The translations under genes and the position numbers were made by a program. A stretch of 64,000 nucleotides of DNA from Cycas panzhihuaensis (Eukaryota; Cycadophyta), in contig CM041465.1 in assembly GCA_023213395.1 (NCBI GenBank), forward strand, positions 179,745,741 to 179,809,740, read 5' to 3'. Positions within the stretch are counted from its first letter, which is position 1; each line of letters starts with the position of its first letter. A model generated the notes under the pieces. That model was not told the DNA's origin, searched no databases, and worked only from the letters and a program-made list of their open reading frames with translations. This document shows, in pieces, positions 35,371-46,719 of this stretch.

Positions 35371-35382
35371 GCTCTGATACCG
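35371..35382 (-). other. Primer binding site of element B2
   Basis: The coding strand reads CGGTATCAGAGC two bases after the 5' LTR, one base from the initiator tRNA-Met complement TGGTATCAGAGC. Confidence 0.9.
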
Positions 35383-35384
35383 CA

Positions 35385-35696
35385 TGAAGGAAGGATGGAT
35401 CTAGGAGATAAATCACTCACATGTACACAATGGCAATGGATAATGAAAATGAAGATGAAACAAGATATAAGAGTAAGCTTGAAGGTGAGAATGAATAATG
35501 ACTCCCTCCTTGAGACTTCACCTTTTATTATTGAGGGTGATCATTAGGGTTAGGATTTTCCTACCTAATGATATGAACCTGAAATTACATCTAAATGCAC
35601 ATAAACTACATTTTATTAAGAGACTAATGATAATAATATATCCTAAGGTCACATAATTAATCTACAAAAATGACCTTGATACATTAACCTCTTTCA
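35385..35696 (-). repeat. 5' LTR of element B2
   Basis: TGAAGGAAGG to CTCTTTCA, 312 bp, pair of 28044-28355. Confidence 0.95.
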
Positions 35697-35701
35697 TAGT
35701 G
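35697..35701. repeat. Target site duplication of element B2, right copy
   Basis: TAGTG, one mismatch to 28039-28043. Confidence 0.85.
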
Positions 35702-36600
35702 TAGATGAGACTACCTATAAGTTTTATATAGAGTGTTGCATCTACCTCCCTAGCATCACCTTCAGCTGAGAGTTTGATATTAGGGTCTATAGGTAAAATC
35801 ATTGGTTAAGCATCTTCTAACTGAAACTTGGTTAGAAGATCATTGATGTATTTTTCTTGGGAGAGGAAAAATTTTCTATTCTTTTGTGTTACTTCAATTC
35901 CTAAGTAATATTTCATCAAACTGAGGTCAAACAATTTGAACATTTTGCCAAGGTCTTTTTTAGTTGGCTTATTACTTGTTCATTATTAACCATTACTAGC
36001 ATATCATCTATAAAGATTATGAGATAAGTGACTTTATCCTTATGGCACTTGATGAATAATGTTGCATAAATATCTTGGTAGTCACAAACCTCATATCCAA
36101 CTTACCTCATTCTTTTAGACAACTTAGCAAGCCAAGAACAAGGAGCTTGTTTAAGTCTATACAAAGACTTTCTGATCTTGTAAACCTTATGCTCTTGACC
36201 TTCGATCTCATATCCTTCTAGCTGAGCCATCTTAATTTATTCTTCAAGATCTCCATTGAGAAACATGGTCTTAATATCAAGTTGGTGGATTTTCCAACCC
36301 TGTTAAGTAGTCAAGGCCATAAGAGTTCTAATTGTAGGCCACTTGGTTGTAGGTGCAAAGACTTCAGTATAGCCAATGCCTTCTCTTTGTGTAAATCCTT
36401 TAGCTACCAACCTCACATTATGTTTTTTAAGGGTTCTATCTGATCTATATTTATTTTTGAACACCCATTTATTTTGAACTACCTTTCTACTAAGTGGTAG
36501 ATCAACGAGCTCCCATGTACCGTTCTTAATAAGAGATTGGTACTCTTCATTCATGGTGTTTCTCCAAGCCACATACTTTATAGATTCTTGTTACGTTAGG
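35702..36600 (-). pseudogene. Copia reverse transcriptase of element B1, right of the B2 insertion
   Basis: Same family as the B2 RT but with more stops. The N-terminal open piece 36303-36572 has W-R-N-T-M-N-E-E, W-V-F-K-N-K-Y-R-S-D, V-A-K-G-F-T-Q-R-E and T-E-V-F-A-P-T. The catalytic box is readable near 36000. The target duplication marks the cut. Confidence 0.88.
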
Positions 36601-37090
36601 GGATCTTCATTAAAAGTAAGATGTAGTTATGTTAGTTTAAGCTCAGTATATAATGATTACTACATCTTTGCTCTATGGGCACCTCGAGTGCGTTACCCAC
36701 ATCATCTAGTCATATGTCCTTATTGAGCTGATGGGCTTCACAAGATCCTCGAGTTAGGAATAATGTCCTTATTCCCTCAACTCCTTGGTTCTTATTTTGT
36801 TCATTAAAATTATCTTTTTTTGAAGAGGATGTTGATGCCCTTGAGGAAGATGGTCCTTCTACTACTATTTTACCTTTATCAACTGATGGTGGAGAGGATG
36901 ATTCTTCTAAAATGGCTTTACCTTTGTCAACTCTGCTATCTTCAAAGGATGGTATTGGATGTGTACTCATCGATTCAAAGTCATAACTTGTATCCTCTGA
37001 GGCTCTATTGTTAGCTTCCAATATTTACAGTAATTTATGTATGTCCCCCTTCCCCAAAAATTTTAGAATCTAAACATCATACTTCATAAC
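36601..37090 (-). pseudogene. Integrase-RT linker of element B1
   Basis: Ser-rich linker, open in 36710-37021 (103 codons), matching the same part of B2. Confidence 0.6.
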
Positions 37091-38010
37091 ATGATTATAG
37101 TGGTGTGAGGGTATTTTGGAGTCTAATCTAAGCAACTGATCCTCTATCTCTGTAAAAATGACATCTCTAGTAATGATGATTTTTCATTGTGAAGGTATAA
37201 AGACCTTATAACTTTTCTTATCCATAGGGTATCCAACAAAGATGCCTTTAAGTGCTCTTGGCTGGAGTTTATTTTGATCTGTATCCAGAATGCGGGCATA
37301 GCATGTAGAGCCAAAATTTTTGAAGTAATGAATAGGGGCTTGTCCTGACCACTTTTCATTAGGTAATTGTCCTTCCTTTGATGGGCTAACAGTATTAATA
37401 TAATAAATAATTATCTAGATGGCTTCGGCCCATAGGTAGGCAGGTACATTTTTATATACCAACATAGCCCAAGCCATGTTCATGATTGTCCTATTCATAG
37501 ACTCAGCAACTCCATTTTATTATGGGGTACCTGCTATTGTTGTTTGATGCTTGATGCTATTATCTTGAAGGTAGCTTTCAAACTCATGTGAGGTATATTC
37601 ACCACCATTATTAGTTCAAAGACATTTGAGTTGATAACCTGACTCCTTCTCAGTGTGATCTTTGAATTCTTTGAATATACGGAAGGCTTCATCTTTCTTG
37701 TGTAGAAAAGCTACCCATACTTTTCTAGTCAAATCATCAATAAAAGAGATGTAATATAACTTACCCTTCAGTAAAAGAATGGACATTAGTCTACACAAAT
37801 CAAAGTGTACCAATTGTAATGGATGGATTGATTTCCATTGATTTTTAGGAAAGGGTTGTCGATAAGATTTGGCAGTGATACAAGCTTCATATTTAAAGCG
37901 CTTAGAAAGAAGATTTGGAAGAGTGTTAGAAAGATCTCGAAGTCTATCAATGTGAACATGGCCCATGTGAGCATGCCAAAGAGCTTTTAGTAACAACGTT
38001 GGATGGGTTA
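37091..38010 (-). pseudogene. Copia integrase and pre-integrase region of element B1
   Basis: The open frame 37616-37996 (126 codons) has H-M-G-H-V-H-I-D-R-L, C-E-x-C-I-T-A-K-x-x-R-Q-P-F style zinc residues (the first reads Y-E-A-C) and I-D-D-L-T-R-K-V-W. It stops just before the D-N-G-G block. 37144-37359 covers the C-terminal part. Confidence 0.88.
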
Positions 38011-38690
38011 AGATGGAATTAAATGCAAATTCTTTATCAGCATAAGGGCTTTAGGCACAATGGGCTTCAGAAGATGGAGAGCCATCTGGTTGAAAGAGTT
38101 TGCTAGAGAGATGTCTAGTCAAGACCACTTGATTAGTTGAAGGGTGAATGCCCTGGAGAGTCTAGTCATTTACAGTTATACTTAGATCAAATCCATAAGA
38201 GATAAGTGTAGATAAGGAGAGTAGGTTTTGTTTGAGATTGGGTATATATAAGATATCAAGCAATGCAAAATCTTTTAAGCTTGGGAGTTTTAGGCGAATG
38301 TTACTAATTCCTTCAACAAGTTGTTGTGATTTTTTAGCCATGTGAATAACTCCTTAAATATTTCAGTCAAATGTTTAATATAGATTGTGATTACATGTCA
38401 TATGTTGAGTTGTTCCTATGTCTATGATCCATTGTCTATCGGTTGAAGACACACTATATGTAATTCTAATAGTGGTTGGTATTAGTGAATGGAATTTACA
38501 AGTGATATATCCATATCGAGCTTTAAAGTATCTCTTTAGTTAGTCAATGGCATTTGATGCTAAAGTTCCCTCAATTCTTTAAAAGTGTACTTGTACAAAA
38601 CTTGCACCACTAAGGATTCTTCACAAGTTTCTTCAACATTGTGAGCTCCATGTTTTGGTTGGAACTTGGACAACTTATAAGTAGTAGTTC
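38011..38690 (-). pseudogene. Copia protease of element B1, decayed
   Basis: Aligned with 31761-32450 of B2. The active-site area near 38390-38435 is readable only in pieces, and no D-T-G is intact. Confidence 0.55.
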
Positions 38691-39628
38691 TACAGTCTTT
38701 TGCTAAGTGTCCTTTGTGGTTACATTGATCACACATAATAGTTTGATTACCAATCCCTGAAAAGGTACTGGTTTGGCCTGACTATCTTGCTTTTTATTGA
38801 GGTAGCCCTTGGCCTTGAGACTACCGAGACTGTGACTGAGGGTTTGATTGAGTTTGTGGATGATTTCCATGTTTCTTCCTCTTCCTCTTATTTGGTTATT
38901 TTCTCTGCTATAAGAGGGACCTTGATTTGTCGTGTAGCAAACTTCTTCTTCCACCTCAAATATTGCATCAGGAAGAGAGTTAAAGGCTACAAAGTTGGTA
39001 TTAAAGGTCTTGTCAAATTCTATGAACTTCTTGATAAGTGCTTCGAAGTTGAGTGCCTTTAATGTTTCACTAGATTGAAGACTTCCAAGTATGTTTTTAT
39101 AATCAGGGACATGTAGATATGACTAGATCAAGAATGCCCAAGTGATACATTAGGTCTTAAAATCTTTATCAATTGTCTGTTTTATTGGTTGAAGGAGATT
39201 TATTATCTCATGAGCTCGTCCCTTCGGCATTTTTAATTTGTTCATTTTCATAACAAGATGAACAAATTCTAAATCTAAGTTGGTATCAAAGTTCTTCTTG
39301 AGAATTCCAAGGTCCTTCAGGCTGTATCATGTTGCTCTTCGTTAATCAAGTTGTGTAAGGAGTGATCAGTAACCAACAAAATTCCTACATGAACATTTTC
39401 ATCATCTATCCCCCATTATAGTTTGGCTGCAACATTTGTAGGAGCTATTAGAGCATATCCACCAGAAGCAAGTGTTGTAGCTATTGTAGGTATGATGGGT
39501 GTAGGTTGCAAGTAGGCTCTCTAAAGACCTTCATACTTTATAGGATTTTTAACTCCAATATACCACAAATCATAATTTTCTTTGCCTTTCAATATGTAGT
39601 TAACATTCTACTTGAATTAAGATGACAT
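38691..39628 (-). pseudogene. Copia Gag of element B1, decayed
   Basis: The start ATG at 39626-39628 gives M-S-S, then a stop where B2 has Gln. The zinc knuckle near 38705-38740 reads C-x-x-C-N-x-K-x-x-x-x-x-C in part. The Gly/Arg-rich piece is open in 38703-38954. Confidence 0.78.
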
Positions 39629-41556
39629 GATAATGATGAAGAAGCAGAAGAGATGATAGAAGTATGTGTCACTAACACTTATGGCTAGTACACCTAACGA
39701 AAAAGGGATATAGAAATAAATATTATAATGAGAAACAAGCAATGATTAAGTATTTTTTAACAATTATAAAAAATAAGCAATGATGCAAGAATGAGGCCTA
39801 ATATAGAGCTGATAAAAAGTGGTGATGTGTCATGCCACTAACATCTAACTTATGTCCAAATACAGGTGAGGTTTCGATGCCTAAGGCTTCTAGTATACGA
39901 TTAGGATCTTCATCTGTGATACTTGCACCTACACTTGGTGATGAAATCCAAGTCACAGTGGAGCCCAGGTACTCCCAGTCCTCATTTAGTTTACTAGTGA
40001 TCAGCTATATACCTCCTCTAAAGAATCAAATGGTACGTGCATATCCTACATCTATGACGGATAGTGGACCAACTTAATTTTAATCTTGCATTAAAATTTT
40101 TAGGTTTTCTAGGTGTTTATTAGGATTATCCTTGATTAGAGGCTATAAGTATGACTAACATGTCTCTCCATCACTATTCCAGTTAAGACTAGAGCCAGTA
40201 TCAAACTCACACCTCCCTTAGGGCCTAGACTTCAGCCAATCATGGTCTATTTCAACCAAGGTGAGTGTACGCATAAGTCAAGAACTGGTAGTATAAATTA
40301 TATGGATGAAATTCCTTTTAGGAATAATGTAAGTTATTTCTAAATAACTAAAAACTGGAATAGAAAGTTGTCAAATGTGTTTGCTTACCTTCTGTGCTTA
40401 CTTTCTTATTGCTATTACTTTTGTGATACTTTATGCTGTGTGCAAATAGAAAAAGCATGCTAAATTTAGCAAGGGAATCAGATGTTGCTTCTCATCCAAG
40501 GTTTCCCTTGCTTTAGTATAATGTTTCTAAATATGTTTTTAGAAATTTCAATATAAAAGCCATAATGGGCTAAAAATCAGATCAACTTGCCACTAAAATA
40601 CAGATTTTTCTAAATCTATATGCATGTTATTTTGCCCTATTTTATGATTTTTTTATAAAATTTATAAATAATAATAAATAGGTAAATTTTTTTAAAAATT
40701 AAAAATATAAACACCTAAATGATGGAATCTAAATTTATGGAAGAATAAAAAAGTTTTTGAATGTTGTTTTTAATATAGTAGTGAAGTCAAATTTCTGAAA
40801 AGACATAAATAAAGTTCTGCCCAAAAAAAACACAAAAGTAGAATCTTGCCAGATCCACTGTCTCAGAATCTAAGCCTCAGTATGTCAAAAGTTATGTCTT
40901 GATATGTACATCAACTTTCACCTCTACACCATCTCTAAAATCAGCCAGAAATAGCTCGAAATGCCCTCATAATATCCTTTGTGGTGTTGAGTAGGCAAAT
41001 TTAGCATCTGTGAGAAAACTACATATATCTCATAAACCAGTGGATGAAATTTAATAATATTTATCTTAAAATGATCCTAAGATATAAATGTACTAGATCT
41101 CTCAATAAAACTTTTAGATGTTTTGCTTGTAATTAAAGGATTTCATTAGGGAAAGTGCCTTAAATTACTTATCCATAAATTTTACCCTTTTGTCTTAACT
41201 AAAACGTACTATTGTAGGCCGAATCTAAACTTACTCTAGAAGACAAAAATGATCCTCTAGTCAAGGAGACCTTACATGCCAAATTTCATTAAAATTTGAG
41301 ATGGTCAAGTTTTTCATGAAATTTTAGGCCTTTAATGCTTCTGTAACTATTTTGGTAGTTGTATGACTTCAAAAACTTGTATTATTCACCTTTGAAATTA
41401 TGCACACATAGAGAAGGTAGCAACATATAAAGTACTATAAGTTTAAGCTCTCAAAATGTTAAAAATAATGAATGCACTCTCAATACTTCACATTAAGGTC
41501 AATGAGAGGCAAAATGACTCTATGCAAGTGGAATTCAGTGAATAAATCCCCTTCTA
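39629..41556 (-). other. Long 5' leader of element B1
   Basis: Matches 33388-35370 of B2. A plus-strand frame of 81 codons (39832-40077) is open in the GC-richer block. No sense-strand coding is seen. Confidence 0.62.
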
Positions 41557-41568
41557 GCTCAAATACCA
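41557..41568 (-). other. Primer binding site of element B1
   Basis: The coding strand reads TGGTATTTGAGC two bases after the 5' LTR. Against TGGTATCAGAGC two positions have changed. Confidence 0.85.
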
Positions 41569-41570
41569 CA

Positions 41571-41881
41571 TGAAGGAAGGATGGATCTAGGGAATAAATC
41601 ACTCACATGCATACAATGGCAATGGAGAATGAAAAAAATATGAAACAAGATATGAGAGCAAGCTTAGAGGTGAGAATGAATAATGACTCCCTCCTTGAGA
41701 TTTCACCTTTTATTATTGAGGGTGAGCATTAGGGTTAGGATTTTTTCACCTAACGACATGAACCTGAAATTACATCTAAATGTACATAAAGTGCATTTCA
41801 TTAAGAGATTAATGCTAATAATATATCCTAAGGTCATATAATTAATCTACATAAATGACCTTGATACATTAACCTCTTTCA
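41571..41881 (-). repeat. 5' LTR of element B1
   Basis: TGAAGGAAGG to CTCTTTCA, 311 bp, pair of 26652-26962. Confidence 0.93.
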
Positions 41882-41886
41882 GTACT
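41882..41886. repeat. Target site duplication of element B1, right copy
   Basis: GTACT, one mismatch to ATACT at 26647-26651. Confidence 0.85.
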
Positions 41887-42066
41887 ATCCTTATCTACCC
41901 AGCTAGTTTGCTTAGGCCCAGCACCCTTTGGTTTGGTTTCAACTCCAATTGTAATTCTCCAAGTATTTTTATCTCTAAGGAGGATCTCTATATTAATTTT
42001 CTAAATGTGGTAATTAGTATCAATAAGCTTATCATTATTAGATAGTGTTGGAAAGGAGGAAGCCAT
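41887..42066 (-). pseudogene. Copia Gag of element A, N-terminal part
   Basis: The frame opens at ATG 42064-42066 (M-A-S-S-F-P-T-L-S-N-N-D-K-L) and reads with one stop to the B1 insertion. The opening followed by N-Y-H-x-W-like residues is usual for copia Gag. Confidence 0.85.
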
Positions 42067-42784
42067 TTCTAAGGACAAAAGAGTGTTCTAGGAGCCCTAG
42101 GTTGTACAATAGAATGAATTTTTGTATGGTACCCAAACTATAAGGATGGGGATGAGATCTATCTCAAAAGAAAGATATTAGAGAGTAGATTGGAGATCTA
42201 AAATTATTTTTCTAAGACAACCTTTGATTTAGGAGCAATCTAACATGAAATCTCTAAATGGGCAGCTAGGGTTTCTCATAAATATGAAAAAATCTTTATA
42301 AATCCTTAAAAAACCTCTTCATAAAAGCATTCAAATGATTTGTATACTCCAAAAAAAGAGTTTTAATATGAGATTACCTGGAGATTTACTCAGATATGAG
42401 AAAAATCTTCAAAAATCTTTGTAGACTCATGCAACTAGTAAATGGGTTAAAACCCCCTCAAAAAGACCTTGGACCACTTTATGATAGAAGAGAAATATGA
42501 AGAGGACATTGAGATCTATGATTTAGGTAAATTTCATTGAATTCTAAGAACTTGGATTTTTCAAGTCTATACAGTTTTGTACAGTTACCTTTATACTTGA
42601 TTTATGCTTTGATCTTGCTTATTTGGTCTTCTTGCCTCCTCCTTTTAATTCTCCAGATGTATGTCTCCTTCTTTGCTCCAACTTTATTTGAAGACCTTGT
42701 CTTTCTCCTTCACAGCTTGTCTGAGATTGCACTTGTCTCTTTCACTTGATCTTGTAGAGACCCTTTCTTAATCAGGCAGAATAA
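42067..42784 (-). other. 5' leader of element A
   Basis: About 0.7 kb between primer site and gag, with no coding frame supported. A plus-strand frame at 42537-42749 is a T-rich shadow. Confidence 0.6.
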
Positions 42785-42799
42785 CCTGCTTGGATACCA
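42785..42799 (-). other. Primer binding site of element A
   Basis: The coding strand reads TGGTATCCAAGCAGG directly after the 5' LTR. The first seven bases match the initiator tRNA-Met complement TGGTATCAGAGC; the next part differs. Confidence 0.75.
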
Positions 42800-42981
42800 T
42801 GTCAAAATGCTAGACAAAAAATAGATGAAGAATACTTTATGATTATCATTGAGAGCTCAAGTGAATAAATATAATTAGGGTTTGTAACTTACTTATAACT
42901 GAAATATATCTAAAGGACACGTTTCTATCGGTTACATATATTGAATGTCTATGACATAAGAGAAAACATTACATTCTAACA
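42800..42981 (-). repeat. 5' LTR of element A
   Basis: TGTCAAAATG to ATTCTAACA, pair of 22572-22753. Confidence 0.93.
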
Positions 42982-42986
42982 AGTAG
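42982..42986. repeat. Target site duplication of element A, right copy
   Basis: AGTAG, one mismatch to AGGAG at 22567-22571. Confidence 0.82.
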
Positions 42987-43154
42987 TGTGAGCTACTCTA
43001 TTAGGGAGTATCACAGTACAATAGGGATGACATCTTCCAACTCGTAGGAAGTCTACACATGGACTGATTCCAAATAAAGGAGAGAGGATAGAGCTAAGAG
43101 AATAAGAGAGATCCCATCAAGGCTTATGGAGATGAATGTATTTTGTATATATAG
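42987..43154 (+). pseudogene. Antisense gene of X2, end of exon 2
   Basis: Continues the frame after element A and ends at TAG 43152-43154, the same codon position as TAA in X1. It reads as a charged, probably helical C-terminus with three or four stops of the TGG-to-TAG/TGA or CAA-to-TAA kind. The 42982-42986 block is the target duplication of A. Confidence 0.55.
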
Positions 43155-43239
43155 AGAGGGACAGGAGGGAGATGTGAGGTATTTGTGACCCTCAGTTATT
43201 ATATCATGAGTCACATGAGTGACATATGTACTATATTCT

Positions 43240-43273
<34 letters not shown>

Positions 43274-43959
43274 TTTTCTTTAAAACTTAAGTGCAATAAA
43301 CCATTAACTCTAAACTTTTTCCCCCTTTTATTCCCCTTTTGTAAATTAAATGTGATATACATTCATCAATATGATAATCCATGAAAATATATAATGATTT
43401 TTTTTTTTCTTTTTGTTATTTTATATATATATTTAGAATTTTTTACTAGTATATACATGGTAGTTAAAACAAAAAGATTATAAGAAGTAATGAAGAATAG
43501 AAAACAAATAAAAGATAAAAGGGAGTATATAGAAATTATTACTAATTCTAATTCTATAAACATAAAACCATCTAAAATAAATGGTAATAGGTTTATAAAA
43601 GTAGAATTATGCAAAGATAGAGTAAAATCCACATTTATATAATATATTATAAAGAAAACGTGTTGTTTACAAAATGAAAGAATAATCTCACTCAATAAAT
43701 AATTGGTTTTTTGAGTATTGGAGTCCTCATTGGATCCTTCCAGGGACAAGAAGATTTTAGGATCTTACCCCCTACCAAGATTCGCCATGGCCCACAATTT
43801 CCATATGGGTCAATCCTTTCAAACACTTTATTTTATTATAAAACCTATAATCTTAACCTTCACAGTACTTAAACCTTTATCTTCAAAAACTAGTAGTTTA
43901 TACTCTTTATAGAGTGGTAGTTTATACTCGTTCCATAGTGAGGTGCCCCCAACCAAAAG
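43155..43959 (-). other. Non-coding tail between antisense gene and archaeal RNase H, X2
   Basis: Aligned with 1788-2689 of X1. It holds an AT microsatellite (43242-43270) and a T-rich tract near 43398-43440. The minus-strand frame 43366-43749 is AT-rich translation without a match in X1. Confidence 0.5.
43242..43270. repeat. (AT)n microsatellite
   Basis: 29 bases of TA repeats at the site where X1 has (GT)12. Confidence 0.95.
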
Positions 43960-44428
43960 ATGAAAGTCAATCTAAACAATCATCCAAGATAGAAAAGATG
44001 AGCATCGGCTTCAGCATTAAAGATCTAAGGAACATACTAGATAGTGACCGAAGGGAATAATGACAGCAATGATGAAGCATAATGGTGAAGGAGAAGGAGT
44101 CATGAAGAGTGCACCTGATATATCCCAACTATATGATAGACTACAATCTAAGAATCAGAATATATAATGATGGGTCCTGGATAAAATAAGAAATATCAGA
44201 TAAGGCTCCTATAATGGCAGAATATTTAACTTCATTATTAGTTGCTCTAGATATAAATAGGATAGTAAAGATGAGAGGATTTTCTAATTGGTCATAAATC
44301 ACCCAAACAGCAGTAGATGGTCCTATGTTACCTCTACTATCTCCATTAGTGAAAAGACTCAATGCCATGGGAAGATAGGACCAATATTTGGAGATGGTGT
44401 GATCAATAAAGGAGGGTATAGGAATCAA
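43960..44428 (-). pseudogene. Archaeal-type RNase H (aRH) of X2
   Basis: The open frame 44141-44428 (95 codons) is the clearest copy. It reads L-F-T-N-G-D-S-R-G-N-I-G-P-S, so the first catalytic Asp of T-D-G is Asn. Then come V-I-Y-D-Q-L-x-N-P-L and A-T-N-N-E-V-K-Y, with the second acidic residue in place. The C-terminal third continues with stops to about 43960. Members of this family in plant Tat elements are read as a second RNase H acquired from an archaeal-type host enzyme. It lies downstream of integrase. Confidence 0.82.
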
Positions 44429-45400
44429 TCAATAAGGAGATAGTAGTGAATGAAATTGGTTCCAACTATATTGAAGAAAAAGAGAAATCATAATTAGGAT
44501 GACCATGATCAATAAGAATAAAAGGTGTCAAGTAGGGTTCAATCATAATTGAGGCCATGGTGGAACCAAGTAATCATACCTAAACATCTTGAATGACTCA
44601 TCCAAATGAACCCAACTTATTATATAAATAGGTAGGGATACTATCACATAAGTTGCCTCATATTATAAGAGGATGATAACTATACTTCTTTTTTTTAACA
44701 CTTTTTCTCTTTTTTTTTTCCTTTTCTTTACTATTTTTTTATAGATTTTTTTTTTTTTGGAAAACTTTTACCTTTCACTTTTTCTTTCTTTTTTTGATAT
44801 TTACAAGAAAAGATTTATAATCATCTAATTATGAAGTTCTTTCACTTAATACAGTAAGGATTTATCTTTTTCAATGGAACCTAAGATGAAAGAGACCAAC
44901 CTCCTTAAGAATTAAACCATTGGAAAAAAAGGAGACCAGATTCACGGTGTCTCCAAACATAAAGGGAAGGCCAGAGAATGTAGATAAAGAAAACCAAGGA
45001 TAATAAAAGCAACAAAAAGAAAATAGCAAGTGATATATAACCAAGAAGGAATCCTCAAGATGAAGAATTAATAAGCAAAAGTGTGATCTAAATAATTGAA
45101 AGCATCTGAAGCTGACAAACCAATCTCTTTTTTTCAAGGATGAAGATAAATGACAAGGTTGGAGGCCCAAATACTCTTCTAAGTATGGAACACAAAAGAG
45201 AAAAAGACTAATGCTCTCAAAGAAGAGTACTCACAATTAATGCATATGTTAGAAGGGGTAATAAAATCATATGATCATGAGTAAAAATTTGATGATAGGA
45301 GGAATAACTTAAGAGAATATGAGAAAAGACTAAAGAAAAAACTTGCCCATAGTTTTAGCTCATTAAACAAGAAAAGAAATTTTAGAGCCATAGTTTCTCC
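44429..45400 (-). other. Spacer between integrase and archaeal RNase H, X2
   Basis: Aligned with 3141-4050 of X1. Long T tracts occur at 44690-44790. The minus-strand frame 44871-45170 (99 codons, Phe/Ser/Leu-rich) resembles that of X1 at 3512-3820, with a short in-frame gap. No domain is recognised. Confidence 0.4.
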
Positions 45401-46590
45401 TTATTGTAGAGACAAGGGATGTTCCTAGACATAAAACTTCTTCAAATATTAATAGTTTACATGATTTTTAAATTCTAAACCTTCCATTATTGAGATTCAA
45501 TAGGCTCCATTATTCAAATCTTTAATTTATAGATAAGAGCCAACCTACTGAGGAGAAAATTTTTGTTGATTATCATGGAGGTATTCAAACTTCAATACTT
45601 TATCACCAATATGAAACTTTCTCAGCCTAAGCTGCCTATCATGAGTATCCTGAATCCTAGTCTTAAATGCCATATTATTTTGCAAAGCTTACAAATGAGT
45701 CTCATCTAACTTTTTGAGTTTCAAGAGACATGCTTCCCTTTGAAACTCTTCATCGGTAAATTCTTTTAATGAGACATGTAAAGAATGAATCCCAACTTCT
45801 AATGGAAGAATAACCTCAATACCATAAATAAGAGAAAATGGTGTCATTCCTATAGCATTTCTAATTAAGGTTCTATAAGCCCATAATGTTGGAAATAGTT
45901 GAATATACTAATCTATGTGAGAGCTTGTGACTATTTTGGCTAAAGTTTTAGCTAAAGTCTTGTTAAAGGCTTTAATTTAGCCATTTATTTAAAGGTGATA
46001 AGGGGCTAATAGTCTATGGGTAATATGGAATTTGCTAAATAATTCACTAATATGGGAATTACAAAATGAATTCCTATTATCAATAATAATAATATCTGGC
46101 ACCCCAAATCTATAAATGATATATCGAAAGATAAATATAGTAACAACCTTTCTAGTAATATTGACTAATAAAATAACTTCACTCCATTTAATGAAGTATT
46201 CCGTTGTAGTAACAATAAACTTATGACTATTAAATGATGCTAGAAAAAATTGACCAACGAGGTCAAAACCCCATTAGGAGAAGGGATAAGGTGAGATAAT
46301 CAATTTTAATTGTTATATAGGTTTATGTATTAAGGTTGAATGGGATTGAAATTTTTCACATTTTTATGCGTAAGTATTAGTATCTTTAAATACGGTAGGC
46401 CAATAATAACCCATACGATTAAGTTGTTGGGCTATTGATTAGCCACCAAAATGTCCAACACATATCCCTTCATGACATTTTGCCAAGGCTACAAGTGTTT
46501 CATTAGGAGGAAGACATCTTAATAGCATTCCATTAAAAGAATATTTATAATGCACACCATCAAGCAAAAGATATTACATAATAGTAGCTC
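45401..46590 (-). pseudogene. Ty3 integrase of X2, decayed
   Basis: Aligned with the X1 integrase. The zinc region (near 46430-46560), the core with a I-I-I-D-N block near 46070-46095 and the glutamate block near 45960-45990 are readable between stops. The 62-codon frame 46519-46707 is out of frame with integrase. Confidence 0.78.
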
Positions 46591-46719
46591 AAATTCATCT
46601 TCTCCTCTTAGACATAGAAGAAGAAGGGAAAGATTGGTCATGAAGGTATGATTTAATTTCTCCATACCATGAATCTTCAAAAAGGACAGCCTGGACATAC
46701 AAAACATGCTCGTCTAGAA

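Larger units (their letters stand above)
28044..35696 (-). mobile_element. Ty1/copia retrotransposon B2, youngest insertion
   Basis: A 7.65-kb minus-strand copia element with 312-bp LTRs that differ at about 18 positions (6%), the lowest in the window. It shares LTRs, leader and coding sequence with B1 and is inserted in the RT gene of B1. Gag, protease, integrase, RT and RNase H are all present, each with only one or a few stops. A long leader of about 2 kb precedes gag. Confidence 0.96.
26652..41881 (-). mobile_element. Ty1/copia retrotransposon B1 (carrying B2)
   Basis: A minus-strand copia element with 311-bp LTRs (26652-26962 and 41571-41881), inserted in gag of A. B2 interrupts its RT. 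Without B2 it is about 7.6 kb, the same size as B2. Hand count gives about 32 LTR differences (10%). Its coding region is more broken than that of B2. Confidence 0.95.
22572..42981 (-). mobile_element. Ty1/copia retrotransposon A (carrying B1 and B2)
   Basis: A minus-strand copia element with short 182-bp LTRs (22572-22753 and 42800-42981). Without the B1/B2 insertion it is about 5.2 kb. All copia domains are present in order, with gag split at 26651/41887 by B1. About 22 of 182 LTR positions differ (12%). It sits in exon 2 of the X2 antisense gene, whose uninterrupted version in X1 gives the empty site. Confidence 0.95.

Noticed and set aside
43366-43749. Minus-strand open frame of 127 codons
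   Set aside because: AT-rich translation of the non-coding tail of X2; the aligned part of X1 is not open.
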